A DNA stretch of 64,000 nt from Diploptera punctata (lineage: Eukaryota; Arthropoda; Insecta; Blattodea; Blaberidae): contig JASPKZ010003844.1 in assembly GCA_030220185.1 (NCBI GenBank), positions 2,029,001-2,093,000 on the forward strand, in the 5' to 3' direction. Shown one piece after another: positions 53,208-62,523 of this stretch. The position numbers were made by a program, and so were the translations under genes. The first letter of the stretch is position 1. Each line of letters begins with the position of its first letter. The notes under the pieces were generated by a model. That model did no database searches. It saw only the letters and a program-made list of their open reading frames with translations, and had not been told where the DNA came from.

Positions 53208-53505
53208 ACCATGGTGGACTAGTGTTTATGCTCTTTGGTCCTGGGTTCAAACCCGGCCAGGGTAAATTAATTTTTTTTAGGGTGGAAAAATCCAAGGAGC
53301 AAGTCCTCCGGGAGGGACTCTAAGTAGTGGGTCCTAAGTCTGAAGGTTTTCAGGCTCGTAAAAGATCCTTAAGCCTGAATAAAAACGCCTCTATGCAAAA
53401 TGTACCCACCTCATCATCCTAGTAATACCTCGGTTTCGTGCTAGATGTCTCATTGAGTCGGTGTGTTAACCGATTACCGTTCATGGCATCTATAGGTAAA
53501 TAAAC
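53208..53505 (+). repeat. SINE S3, full length
   Basis: Head TGGTGGACTAGTGTTTATGC (A box), GGGTTCAAACCCGGCC (B box), then CCGGGAGGGACTCTAAG, GTTTTCAGGCTCGTAAAAGA, CTTAAGCCTG and a 3' end AACATAACTAAATTAACTTG. Pairs with 272-596. Confidence 0.85.
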
Positions 53506-53529
53506 ATAACTAAATTAACTTGGTCTAGT

Positions 53530-53715
53530 AACTCCTAACAAAGGAGAGGCTAAGGTCCAACAATAGGCTAGGCCATTGTAGGTAGGTTCCATTACAAGAC
53601 TTAATAAAATACAATTAAGGAGGAAACATTTTGCTGAACCGGGTTTTGAACCAAGTTCCTCAGCTTTACGCGATTACGTACTAACAAATAGTGTTATACA
53701 GGCAATCCAGTACCA
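53530..53715 (-). repeat. tRNA-like repeat S6, copy 1
   Basis: The minus strand reads GGATTGCCTGTATAACAC, GCGTAAAGCTGAGGAACTTG, GTTCAAAACCCGG. The forward copy at 54722-54835 has GGATTGCCTAAATAGCACAA, CTGGTTAACGAG, GCGTAAAGCTGAAGG, GGGTTCAAACC. Confidence 0.65.
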
Positions 53716-53936
53716 GACACAATTTTTCTCTATTTGTAATCCACATGTGTCCAGTAACTGTGAACTTTTATTCATACTATAACAGGGTTGTTTCTGATAA
53801 GAAGACATGATGCGATTTATTCAGTACCATATCAGCTAATTATGAACTTAACATTGAAATTAACCCACTCAATAATTTCATTATTATGTTCTTAATTAGC
53901 TTACATGGCACTAAAATAAATAACATCATTTCTTCT

Positions 53937-54672
53937 TAGTAGATAGCGAGGAGATACTTGAGGCTAACACGCACACACTATTGAGTAGCACTAAGAAATG
54001 GTCAGCTAATGACAAATGAGGGAAATTTTGAGGAAATGGCTGAATTTAAATACCTAGGAACAATAATCACAAATATGAATGAGATGCACAAATAAATTAA
54101 ACATAGGCTTAATTCTGGAAATACGTGCTATTGTGCATTACAGGGACTCATGACGTCCCAACTGCTTTCAAAAAAATGTAAAGATGAAAATATATAAAAA
54201 TATTGTTCTACCAGTTATATTATATGTATGCGAAACATGGATTCCTACTTTAAGGGAGGAAAGGAGATTACGACTTTTTTAGAATAACGTTCTTAGACAC
54301 ATTTCTGGACCAAAGAGAGATGAACAGACAGGTGAATGGAAAAGAGTTACATAACAGTGAACTACATGGTCTCTGCAGGAAGCCAGATATAATACGAACA
54401 GTTAAGTCTCGTAAACTACGATGGGCAGGACATGTGGGACGAATGGGCAATGAAAGACGTGCATGGAAGCTTCATGTAGGAAAACCAGAGGGAAAGTGTC
54501 CAGTTGGTAGACCAAGAATGAGGTGGGAGAATAACATTAACTATGATTTGAGGGAAGTAGATTATGCAGGGAATGACTGGAAAACATGAGCTCAGGATAG
54601 GGATGTATGCAGAGCTTATGTCCGCGCGGCCATGCACCTACGGATTCGATAGCGCCAGTGAGTTAGTTAGTA
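53937..54672 (+). pseudogene. LINE-B C-terminal copy
   Basis: Starts at the post-YADD segment (GATAGCGAGGAGATACTTGA), then GNFEEMAEFKYLGTIITNMN and ILYVCETWIPTLREERRL, with stops. The clean frame 54320-54589 gives KELHNSELHGLCRKPDIIRT, VKSRKLRWAGHVGRMGNERR, VGRPRMRWENNINYDLREVD and YAGNDWKT, then a stop. The terminus reads CGCGCGGCCATGCACCTACG, GATTCGATAGCGCCAGTGAG, TTAGTTAG. Confidence 0.9.
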
Positions 54673-54721
54673 CACTACTACAGGGTACACATGAATTTAA
54701 AATAGAGAAAAAAATTTTTTT

Positions 54722-54835
54722 GTTTGCTCCTGGATTGCCTAAATAGCACAACTGGTTAACGAGTCAGCGCGTAAAGCTGAAGGTCTTGGGTTCAAACCAC
54801 GGTATAGGATTTTTTCTGTCTAGTTGTATTAGTTA
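54722..54835 (+). repeat. tRNA-like repeat S6, copy 2
   Basis: A-box-like ATAGCACAACTGGTTAACG and B-box-like GGGTTCAAACCACGG, spaced as in a tRNA, without a matching acceptor stem. SINE head inferred. Confidence 0.65.
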
Positions 54836-54974
54836 TTCCATATGAATTGCTTGTCTGAGTACATTCATTTTAATGCTAAGTTCGTAAAGAAAAATAATTA
54901 TTTCTCGTTACAAATAAAATATTTTTAACAGCAATGATACAATTTTTATTCAATTTTAATTCAAATATATATTT

Positions 54975-55240
54975 TTATTCAATACTCAGGCTGTCATTTC
55001 GACATTTCTGGTGTTCTTTCCTGGCATTGGCATAATCGTAACCCACTTCTGAAGTTGGGGCGCCTAGAAGGCGGAGTTACGTTACCCTGTTGAAATGATG
55101 GATGGCAAATTATATGAAGCGCCAGGAGAGCTCTTAACCTAAACTTAACTACATTCCCTTCAAGGAAAAATCCCTATGGTTTGGCCGGGAATCGGACTCG
55201 AGACCTCATGAACTAAAATACGCTGACCACTAGCCCATTT
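54975..55240 (-). repeat. SINE S4, full length
   Basis: Reverse of S4 from CTGTCATTTCGACATTTCTG to GGGAATCGGACTCGAGACC (B-box region) and GCTGACCACTAGCCCA (A box). Confidence 0.82.
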
Positions 55241-55885
55241 AATTAAAATATATTATTAAATTAGATTTTCTTTATTCAATTGTTGAAAAAATATTAAAAT
55301 ACTCGATATATTCAACTGTTAGTTTATGCATTGTTTAACATTTTGTTGGGACTTTTTTTTTTGTTATATTATTTTTGGCTATTCTATGTGACAAAACTAT
55401 GAATCTTGCAACGTGACAACTAGTTATTAACTGTATCCATATAATTCGTCTAACGAAATGTTGGTCAACACCTTTATTCATGTTTTCGCTATAGCCAATT
55501 GCCAACAAATTTATTTAGTTTAGGGCAGATTAGGTAGTTTATGCCATAGATCAAAAGGGAATCCCTCGTTTATGCTAGATTATATAATTTAGATAGGTAC
55601 TCGGCGACCTTCATCTTTTGTTAGCGTATTTCTTATAATACGCCATATTAACAATAAGAAAAATCTTCATAGAGTAAAAGATATTACTCTATAATATTAA
55701 TAGTAATTGATCGAATAAAAGAGCCAACTTATAAAAACACGCTAACAAAACGTTATTAAGAACAAAATTGAATTTGAGTCTACCTCAAGACTCGGGTAAC
55801 TGGTTCAATTCTCGCCAAGTATATGGAATTTCACGAAAATTCTAGCATTCACTTCTGTTCATAAAAGTGCATTAAAACTCTAAAT

Positions 55886-55890
<5 letters not shown>
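55241..55890. other. AT-rich stretch, nothing firm
   Basis: A B-box-like GGTTCAATTCTCGCC at about 55801-55815 hints at another decayed tRNA-like head. Confidence 0.35.
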
Positions 55891-55891
<1 letters not shown>

Positions 55892-55916
<25 letters not shown>

Positions 55917-56075
55917 CTTTATTTATTCTGGCAGAGTTAAGGCCATAAGGCCCTCTCTTCCACTCAACCAGCACAAATACAAATAAATATTCGACAAATA
56001 TAGATATACACTGTACTAATTATAGACAGTTAAAGATACAATAAATGTAGCAATGTAAATTATTTAAAAAATTGC
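55892..56075 (-). pseudogene. LINE-A 3' end with hairpin module and (AAT)n
   Basis: (AAT)n at 55892-55915, then CTGGCAGAGTTAAGGCCATA, AGGCCCTCTCTTCCACTCAA, CCAGC and UTR as at 3350-3440. Confidence 0.8.
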
Positions 56076-56104
56076 ATAATTCAGTGGACTTCATTAAAAA
56101 AAAC

Positions 56105-56300
56105 GGACGAATTGGCTGAAACGGTATGTTTTGGTTGTCCCAGATTCAAATCCCGGTAACGACCAACCCGAAATTTATTTTAGAACTATGGAGCACATGG
56201 AAATTTTATAAATCTGACATAAGCAACAAATATTATATAGGTTTTTCCCTGGTTTCCTCAATCGGTAAGGTTAAAGCTGGTATTACCAGGATTCAATTCA
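56105..56300 (+). repeat. Possible tRNA-derived SINE
   Basis: A-box-like ATTGGCTGAAACGGTATG and B-box-like AGATTCAAATCCCGG at normal spacing, followed by GGTTTTTCCCTGGTTTCCTC. Single copy; the open frame across it is not a gene. Confidence 0.4.
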
Positions 56301-56544
56301 ACATAATCACTATTTCATAGTATCATTAAAAGTACCGGTAAACTTAAAAGTGAACTTCAGAGAATTCATGATAAACACAACAGAAACACAATCTATTCAT
56401 CGCGTTATGAGATACGTTAAATCATCTTCTATATGAATAAGATAAATAAAAAATAATGACACAGTTATGTTTAAAACTTATAATTGTTGAACTTTTAATA
56501 CTCCTTACTTTGAATGTCATTAAAACTCCATGACGCAACAGCCT

Positions 56545-56735
56545 AGAATACTAATTGTCTACCAGCCGGCTCACACCCACACATGTCAATTGCAAAATTG
56601 ATCATTCAGTCAGTATAAGGGGAGATATGTGATAAGCATTTCGAGTTCTTCAACCGTTATAAGGTGCTTTTCTCAACTTGGAGCCGAAAATTAAGCTAAA
56701 TCAAGCTAATCGGTTCATACCCCATTTATAGAGGA
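56545..56735 (-). repeat. SINE S5, decayed fragment
   Basis: GTCTACCAGCCGGCTC, CACACATGTCAATTGC and TCTCAACTTGGAGCCG align with 57090-57215. Confidence 0.5.
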
Positions 56736-57044
56736 AGGAGCCTCTATTCCCTAATATCGAATAATTCAACTAAAATCCTTTTTCTTACTACATTGATTGG
56801 TGGTTTTCTTAATACAATCTCAGTAAAAATTATTGACTTGGGGCATGAATAGGGTTAGAAATTAACGTACTCTCATTTATTCCTCTCATAAAAAACCACG
56901 AGAATATTTTTACGTCAGAGGCCTCCTTAAAATATTTTTTAATTCAAGCATTAGCCAGATCAATTCTTCTGTTTGTTGTTATCTCAAAATCTACTGTTGA
57001 AAGATTATTTTATAATTCGATAATTTCTAGAATAATCATATCAA

Positions 57045-57427
57045 CCCCACGGCGCGATAGGCCTAGAAGGCCCTTGGCCTACCAGCCAGCTGCTTGTCTC
57101 ACATCCACATGTGTTAATCACATAGGTAGACTATCATCTAGCCAGTGTAGGGGTTCCATGTTATCAGCATGTAGGGTCCCCCAGCCGTAATAGCTGGTTT
57201 TCTCAATCTGTAGCCGCTACTTATTGTAGCTACCCAAATTCTTCACGATGCTGGGAGGGGCCGATCTATAGCTACCCAAATTCCTTACGATATTGGGTGG
57301 GACCGGTCCTGTACTAGCCGAAATTTCATGACAAAATTTCTTCCCCCAAGTGGGCTCGAACCGGAGCAAGTCCCGCATATTTGCTCCTAGGTACTGTGCT
57401 TTAAACCGCTCAGCTGCGGCGGCGCGA
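57045..57427 (-). repeat. SINE S5, full length with internal duplication
   Basis: Same order as 12265-12603. TAGCTACCCAAATTCTTCAC and TAGCTACCCAAATTCCTTAC occur about 40 bp apart (57226 and 57267), a local duplication absent from the 12-kb copy. The head at the right end has GGGCTCGAACCGGAGCA (B-box region) and CGGCGGCGCGAG. Confidence 0.78.
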
Positions 57428-57630
57428 GAATGAATTGAATTACTAGCGATAAATATTCAGACAATAAATTGAGAAAAGTAAACAGTATAATTTATTTTCC
57501 TAACAGTAGCACACACCGGTCTCAAGGTTAATAAAACTTGCTTCTATAACAGAGAGTGAAAATCTGGGTTGATATTATTTGGCACAACCCCAAACATCAA
57601 TCCACATGTTACTAAATACAATACTGAGAA
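57428..57630. other. Spacer
   Basis: Nothing recognised. Confidence 0.35.
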
Positions 57631-57631
57631 A

Positions 57632-57965
57632 ACGAACTCACCTGCATGGCGGTGCCCGAGGTTTCATGGCGGCGGAGATATAAGCTCTTCAAACAAAAAT
57701 CCCTATCAAGAGATATTCCCTGTATAATCCACCATCCTCAAACCATGTTTAATGCTATTCTTCCATATTCTCATCCTTGGCCTACCTATCGAGCGGTTTC
57801 ACTCTGGTGTTGCACCTCTTTATCTCCAATTTGTGTCGCATGTTATATCCATTGCAGTAAACGAGACTCAACTATTGTTTTACATCTGGTTTACTATAAA
57901 ATCACTGTTAATCCGTTCCCTCCATTCACATGTATGTTGATCTCTCTTTATCCTCAAATAGTCAA
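57632..57965 (-). pseudogene. LINE-B C-terminal copy, strongly decayed
   Basis: Minus-strand nucleotide match from the terminus (CGCCGCCATGAAACCTCGGG) through the NINYDL, GRPRMR, HVAR and RRLH regions; many indels. Confidence 0.65.
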
Positions 57966-58139
57966 AATAGCATATCGGTCTGTATTAAACATTCCATAAA
58001 CAAAAATATCAAATAAATTGAATTACGAGGAATAAGTAAGCTATATTTAAATCTGGGATCCCCAATGAGTACTCACTCGTGTGCAGGGAATTATGTTTTA
58101 ATTAACAAAGTAAATTAGAATATTTATTATTAATTAGAA

Positions 58140-58438
58140 AATTAGAACATGCCACAAATAAGGAAATTAGAAACATAATGGAAGCAGAAGAAAGCATAAT
58201 TGAAAGAATTGAGGAAAAGAAATTAAAGCGGTTTAGACATGTTTTAAGAATGGAAGATGAGCGATGGCCGAAGCAACTGTATCAATGGCATCCGACCAGA
58301 AAAAAGAAAAGAGGGAGACCAAAGTTAACATGGAAGGAAGACTGTAATGCAGGCAAGAGGGCTAAGCATTGAAGATGCCCAAGACCGTAGGCTTTGGAGA
58401 TTTGGCACGGGAAGACAGCAGCAGCTGTAAACACCCGA
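58140..58438 (+). pseudogene. LINE-C C-terminal fragment
   Basis: ATNKEIRNIMEAEESIIERI, EEKKLKRFRHVLRMEDERWP, KQLYQWHPTRKKKRGRPKLT and WKEDC, then a frame change to MQARGLSIEDAQDRRLWRFG and TGRQQQL. The end matches the LINE-C end at 17993 (VSGRRRQLP). (GATA)n follows within ten bases. Confidence 0.85.
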
Positions 58439-58445
58439 AGATAGT

Positions 58446-58476
<31 letters not shown>

Positions 58477-58479
58477 TAC

Positions 58480-58569
<90 letters not shown>

Positions 58570-58640
58570 TATGAATAGATATATAGATAGATAGATAGAT
58601 TATAGATAGATGATAGATAGATAGTGATAGATACGATAGA
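58446..58640. repeat. (GATA)n microsatellite
   Basis: About 45 units with minor interruptions, starting at the LINE-C end. Confidence 0.97.
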
Positions 58641-58644
58641 TAGC

Positions 58645-59495
58645 TCCTCGCTCGCTCGCTCGCTCGCTCGCTCGCTCGCTATCGCTCGCTCGCTCGCTCG
58701 CTCGCTCGCTCGCTCGCTCGCTCGCTCACTAGCTCGCTCGCTCGCTCGCTCGCTCGCTCGCTCGCTCGCTCGCTCGCTCGCTCGCTCTCTGATCGCTCGC
58801 TCGCTCGCTCGCTCCGCTCGCTCGCTCGCTCGCTCGCTCGCTCGCTCGCTCGCTCGCTCGCTCGCTCGCTCGCTCGCTCGCTCGCTCGCTCGCTCGCTCG
58901 CTCGCTCGCTCGCTCGCTCGCTCGCTCGCTCGCTCGCTCGCTCGCTCGCTCGCTCGCTCGCTCTCGCTCGCTCGCTCGCTCTCGCTCGCTCGCTCGCTCG
59001 CTCGCTCGCTCGCTCTCGCTCGCTCGCCTCGCTCGCTCGCTCGCTCGCTCGCTCGCTCGCTCGCTCGCTCGCTCGCTCGCTCGCTCGCTCGCTCGCTCGC
59101 TCGCTCGCTCGCTCGCTCGCTCGCTCGCCTCTCTCGCTCGCTCGCTCGCCTCGCTCGCTCGCTCGCTCGCTCGCTCGCTCGCTCGCTCGCTCGCTCGCTC
59201 GCTCGCTCGCTCGCTCGCTCGCTCGCTCCTGCTCGCTCGCTCGCTCGCTCGCTCGCTCGCTCGCTCGCTCGCTCGCTCGCTGCTCTCGCTCTCTCGCTCG
59301 CTCGCTCGCTCGCTCGCTCGCTGCTCCTCGCTCGCTCGCTCGCTCGCCTCGCTCGCTCGCTCGCTCGCTCGCTCGCTCGCTCGCTCGCTCGCTCGCTCGC
59401 TCGCTCGCTCGCTTCGCTCGCCTCGCTCGCTCGCTCGCTCTGCTCGCTCGCTCGCTCGCCTCGCTCGCTCGCTCGCTCGCTCGCTGCTCGCTCGC
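58645..59495. repeat. (GCTC)n tetranucleotide block, ~850 bp
   Basis: CTCG/CGCT repeats with scattered single-base phase changes. Long open frames of Ala-Arg-Ser-Leu or Glu-Arg-Ala-Ser on either strand are artefacts. It is GC-rich and CpG-dense (one CpG per 4 bp), unlike everything else in the window. Confidence 0.97.
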
Positions 59496-59794
59496 CCTGC
59501 TCCCTCCTTTCTTTCTCCCCTGCTCTCTCCTTCTCCTGTTTTTCTGAGGGTTGAAAGTAATACAGTTTTCCCTGAGATGGGTTACTAGCCTTATCGTTAG
59601 GTAGTCCAGTAGTGGGGCTGCAACTTGTAGCCTCTGGACAGGCTTGTAATGCAGCAATTCCTGTTATATCGCTATGACTCGGTCGCCATTTCCTCATTTG
59701 TGGGTGGACCACAAGAAGGTGAGGATGACATTTGGATAGGAGAGGCTGTCTGAGTAACAAATAACACATTAAAAGCTAAAGTAGTAAAAAAATC
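59496..59794. other. Pyrimidine-rich edge and unassigned sequence
   Basis: CTCCTTTCTTTCTCCCC-type sequence to 59545, then GGGTTGAAAGTAATACAG...TGTAGCCTCTGGACAGGC. Not assigned. Confidence 0.35.
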
Positions 59795-60183
59795 CACAAG
59801 AATAAAGACGTAATACTTTGGCATTACCCTCCCTTTTACATATATGGGAGTAAGATTTGGACATTAAGAAAAAGAGACAGGAGCAGAATCAAAGCAACAG
59901 AAATGAAATTTCTCATAAATACAGCAGGATACTATCTTTTAGATCGAAAAAATAATTAAGAAATTTTAGAACAACTTGAAGTAGAATCAGTAAAAAAAAA
60001 CTCAACAGATATAAATTAAACCGGCTAGACCATGTACAAAGAATGGATCATACAAGAATCCCAAAATTGATTATGCAATAAAAGGCCAAAAGACATCTTC
60101 GACGAAGCAGACCTATTAAAAGACTGCTAAATGGGGCCGAAACAAGTCAACGAAGGCCTAATTCGTGAGGATGATGGTGATAT
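59795..60183 (+). pseudogene. LINE-D C-terminal fragment
   Basis: ITLPFYIYGSKIWTLRKRDR, SRIKATEMKFLINTAGYYLL and DRKNN, stop, then LDHVQRMDHTRIPKLIM, RRSRPIKRLLNGAETSQRRP and NS, then GATGATGGTGAT. Close in order to the LINE-D end at 21795 (AKTSQQMA, NS). Two stops and a frameshift. Confidence 0.82.
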
Positions 60184-60284
60184 ATTACTTATTTAAACTA
60201 TATTCAGTAACATGATTTTTTATAACGAAAAAAATGCTGCAATTATATATATATATACTCTAGATAATTCATAATTGTTATTAT

Positions 60285-60345
60285 ATAAGACCTTACGGTC
60301 TTAACTCCATCAGGTAAAATAAATAAATAAAATAAATAAAAAAAA
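60285..60345 (+). repeat. LINE-A-type 3' hairpin module, truncated
   Basis: AGACCTTACGGTCTTAACTC, CATCAGGTAAAATAAATAAA. The inner hairpin AAGACC/GGTCTT is itself a compensated variant of AAGGCC/GGCCTT. Confidence 0.65.
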
Positions 60346-60539
60346 TACACTGTAATTATTTCAGAATATGTTGTGAGATAGGTTTGGGATGTCTTCAGCT
60401 CAAATTTTGGTATCCATGAAAATTAAGAATTTTTGTGTGCTTCTCTTCATTAATCAAGGCATAATTAATTCTCAGCGAAATGAAAAAAATGTATATTAGA
60501 AAATAGGACACGAATTAAAACATAGTAATAAAGAAGATC

Positions 60540-60845
60540 CTATAATGTTTCCAATTATCTCTTGTATAATTTACTTCCATCAAATCATGGTTAATATTAA
60601 TCTTCCACCCCATTCTTGGTCTACCAACTGGGTTTCCCCCCTACTTTTCCTACAAGAAATTCACTGTTCATCTTTCATTCCCCATTTGTTCCATATGTCC
60701 TGATCACCGCAATCTACGAGACTTAACTGTCCTTACTGCATCGGATTTCCCATACTCTAAATATTATGTCCCTCACAGTTATAGCATTTTCCACTCGCCT
60801 ATCTGTTCATCCCTCTTTGGTCCAAAAATGTTCCTAAGAACTATA
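60540..60845 (-). pseudogene. LINE-B C-terminal copy
   Basis: Minus strand from GPKRDEQ (CTCTTTGGTCCAAAAATG) through SRRLR (CTACGAGACTTAACTG), GRPR and NINYDLMEVNYT. The 3' terminus is missing. Confidence 0.8.
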
Positions 60846-60857
60846 TATGATCCTATA

Positions 60858-60858
60858 A

Positions 60859-60948
<90 letters not shown>
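60858..60948. repeat. (ATT)n microsatellite
   Basis: About 30 pure units. Confidence 0.97.
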
Positions 60949-60979
60949 GAATTCCTAAAAAGTTAGGCTTATACGAATG

Positions 60980-61607
60980 TGTTTAAATAGCACAAAAGTA
61001 GGGTGCGTGTAGGCAAACAGTTTTCGGATACTTTTGAAATCCACAATGGGTTGAAGCAAGGAAATGCACTATCTCCTCTACTATTTAATCTTGTACTAGA
61101 GCATGCCATCAAATCTTTAGAGAATTAAGAAGGCCTACAATTACGCTGTTAGTTTATGCTGATGATGTAGTACTATTAGACGATAGCGAGGAGATACTAG
61201 GGGGCAATACGAACACACTATTGAATAACACTAAGAAATTGGGACTGGAAGTAAATATAAAAAATATTAAATATATGGTCAAACACTGAAATACTTTATA
61301 TAATGGAAATGGACAGCTAATGAAAAACGAGGGAAATTTGAGGAAGTGGCTGAATTCAAATACCTAGGAACAATAATTACAAATAGGAATGAGAAGCACA
61401 AAGAAATTAAGCATAGACTCAATTCTGGAAATTCGCGTTATTATGCATTACAGATAGTCTTGACGTCCCAACTCCTTTAAAAAAGTGTTAAGCTGAAAAT
61501 ATATAAAACTATAATTCTACCAGTTATATGGGTGCGAAACATGAACTCTTACTTTTAGAGAGGAAACGAGATTACGAGTATTTGAGAATAAAGTTCTTAG
61601 GAAAGTA
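60980..61607 (+). pseudogene. LINE-B, RT palm and thumb; 5' part of a split copy
   Basis: The only LINE-B copy here reaching the RT core. Motif B region NGLKQGNALSPLLFNLVLEH, motif C LLVYADDVVLLDDSEEIL, then GGNTNTLLNNTKKLGLEVN, EEVAEFKYLGTIITNRNEKH and LPVIWVRNMNSYF-like decayed sequence. Several stops and frameshifts. It is interrupted at GTTCTTAGGAAA by LINE-C and resumes at about 62057. Confidence 0.85.
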
Positions 61608-62056
61608 AAATGAGAAATTATAAGAGCATAATACAGAATATTTTGTCATATGGACGTGAAACTTGGTCTTTGACGGAATTACAAAAGAATGAAATTGGAA
61701 CAGTTGAATTTGATTATTTTAGAAGAAGCCCCCAAAAAACAAGACAGGATAAAATAAGAAATGAATTCCTTTGGAGAGAAATGAATGTCACCACATCTGG
61801 TGTTAAGATGATTGAAAATCAAACGCTTAAATGGTATGGTCATGTACAAAGAATGGAAAATGAAAGATGGCCAAAAAATATATGCCAATGGTCACCCCCC
61901 AGGAAGAAATAAACGTGTCAGACCAAGATGGAAATGGAAAACCTACATCAGAACCATAATGGATGATAGGAATTTGGAAGAGGGAGATTGTAATGATAGA
62001 TATAAATGGAAACTGAAGACGGCAAACCTATAAATGGGGGAAAGCCGAAGAAGAAG
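61608..62056 (+). pseudogene. LINE-C-type insertion within LINE-B
   Basis: MRNYKSIIQNILSYGRETWS, LTELQKNEIGTVEFDYFRRS, LKWYGHVQRMENERWPKNIC and QWSPPRKK. After a one-base frame change: RVRPRWKWKTYIRTIMDDRN, LEEGDCNDRYKWKLKTANL and a stop, then GAAGAAGAAGAATAAAAAGG. AGGAAA on both sides (61602-61607 and about 62057-62065) is the candidate TSD. Confidence 0.85.
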
Positions 62057-62430
62057 AATAAAAAGGAAAATTTATGGGCCAAAGAGAGATGAACAGACAG
62101 GTGAATGGAGAAATCTATTTAACCGCGAACTACATGGTCTTTATAGGAAGCCAGATATAAAAACAGTTAAGTCTCGTAGACTGCGATGGGCAGGACATGT
62201 GGCACGAATGTGGAATGAAATATGTGCATGGAAGATTATTGTAGGAAAATCAGAAGAGAAGCGCCCAATTGGTAGACCAAGAATGAGGTGGGGGAATAAC
62301 ATTAACTATGATTTGAGGGAAGTAGATTATACAGGGGATGATTGGAAAACATTGGCTCAGGATAGTGATGTATGGACAGCTTATGTCCAAGCTACTATGA
62401 ACCTACGGGTTCGAAAGTGTCAGTGAGTTA
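62057..62430 (+). pseudogene. LINE-B, 3' part of the split copy
   Basis: The open frame to 62426 reads KIYGPKRDEQTGEWRNLFNR, ELHGLYRKPDIKTVKSRRLR, WAGHVARMWNEICAWKIIVG, GRPRMRWGNNINYDLREVDY and TGDDWKTLAQDSDVWTAYVQ, followed by the terminus GGGTTCGAAAGTGTCAGTGA, GTTAGTTA. No stop in this part. Confidence 0.92.
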
Positions 62431-62445
62431 GTTATTTAGTTACTT

Positions 62446-62461
62446 TATTATTATTATTATG

Positions 62462-62521
<60 letters not shown>
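62446..62521. repeat. (ATT)n microsatellite
   Basis: About 25 units starting 20 bp after the LINE-B end. Confidence 0.97.

Positions 62522-62523
<2 letters not shown>

Noticed and set aside
58479..59769. Ser/Glu/Arg/Ala-rich proteins of 300-390 residues
   Set aside because: Pure translation of (GCTC)n and (GATA)n; similar frames appear on both strands.
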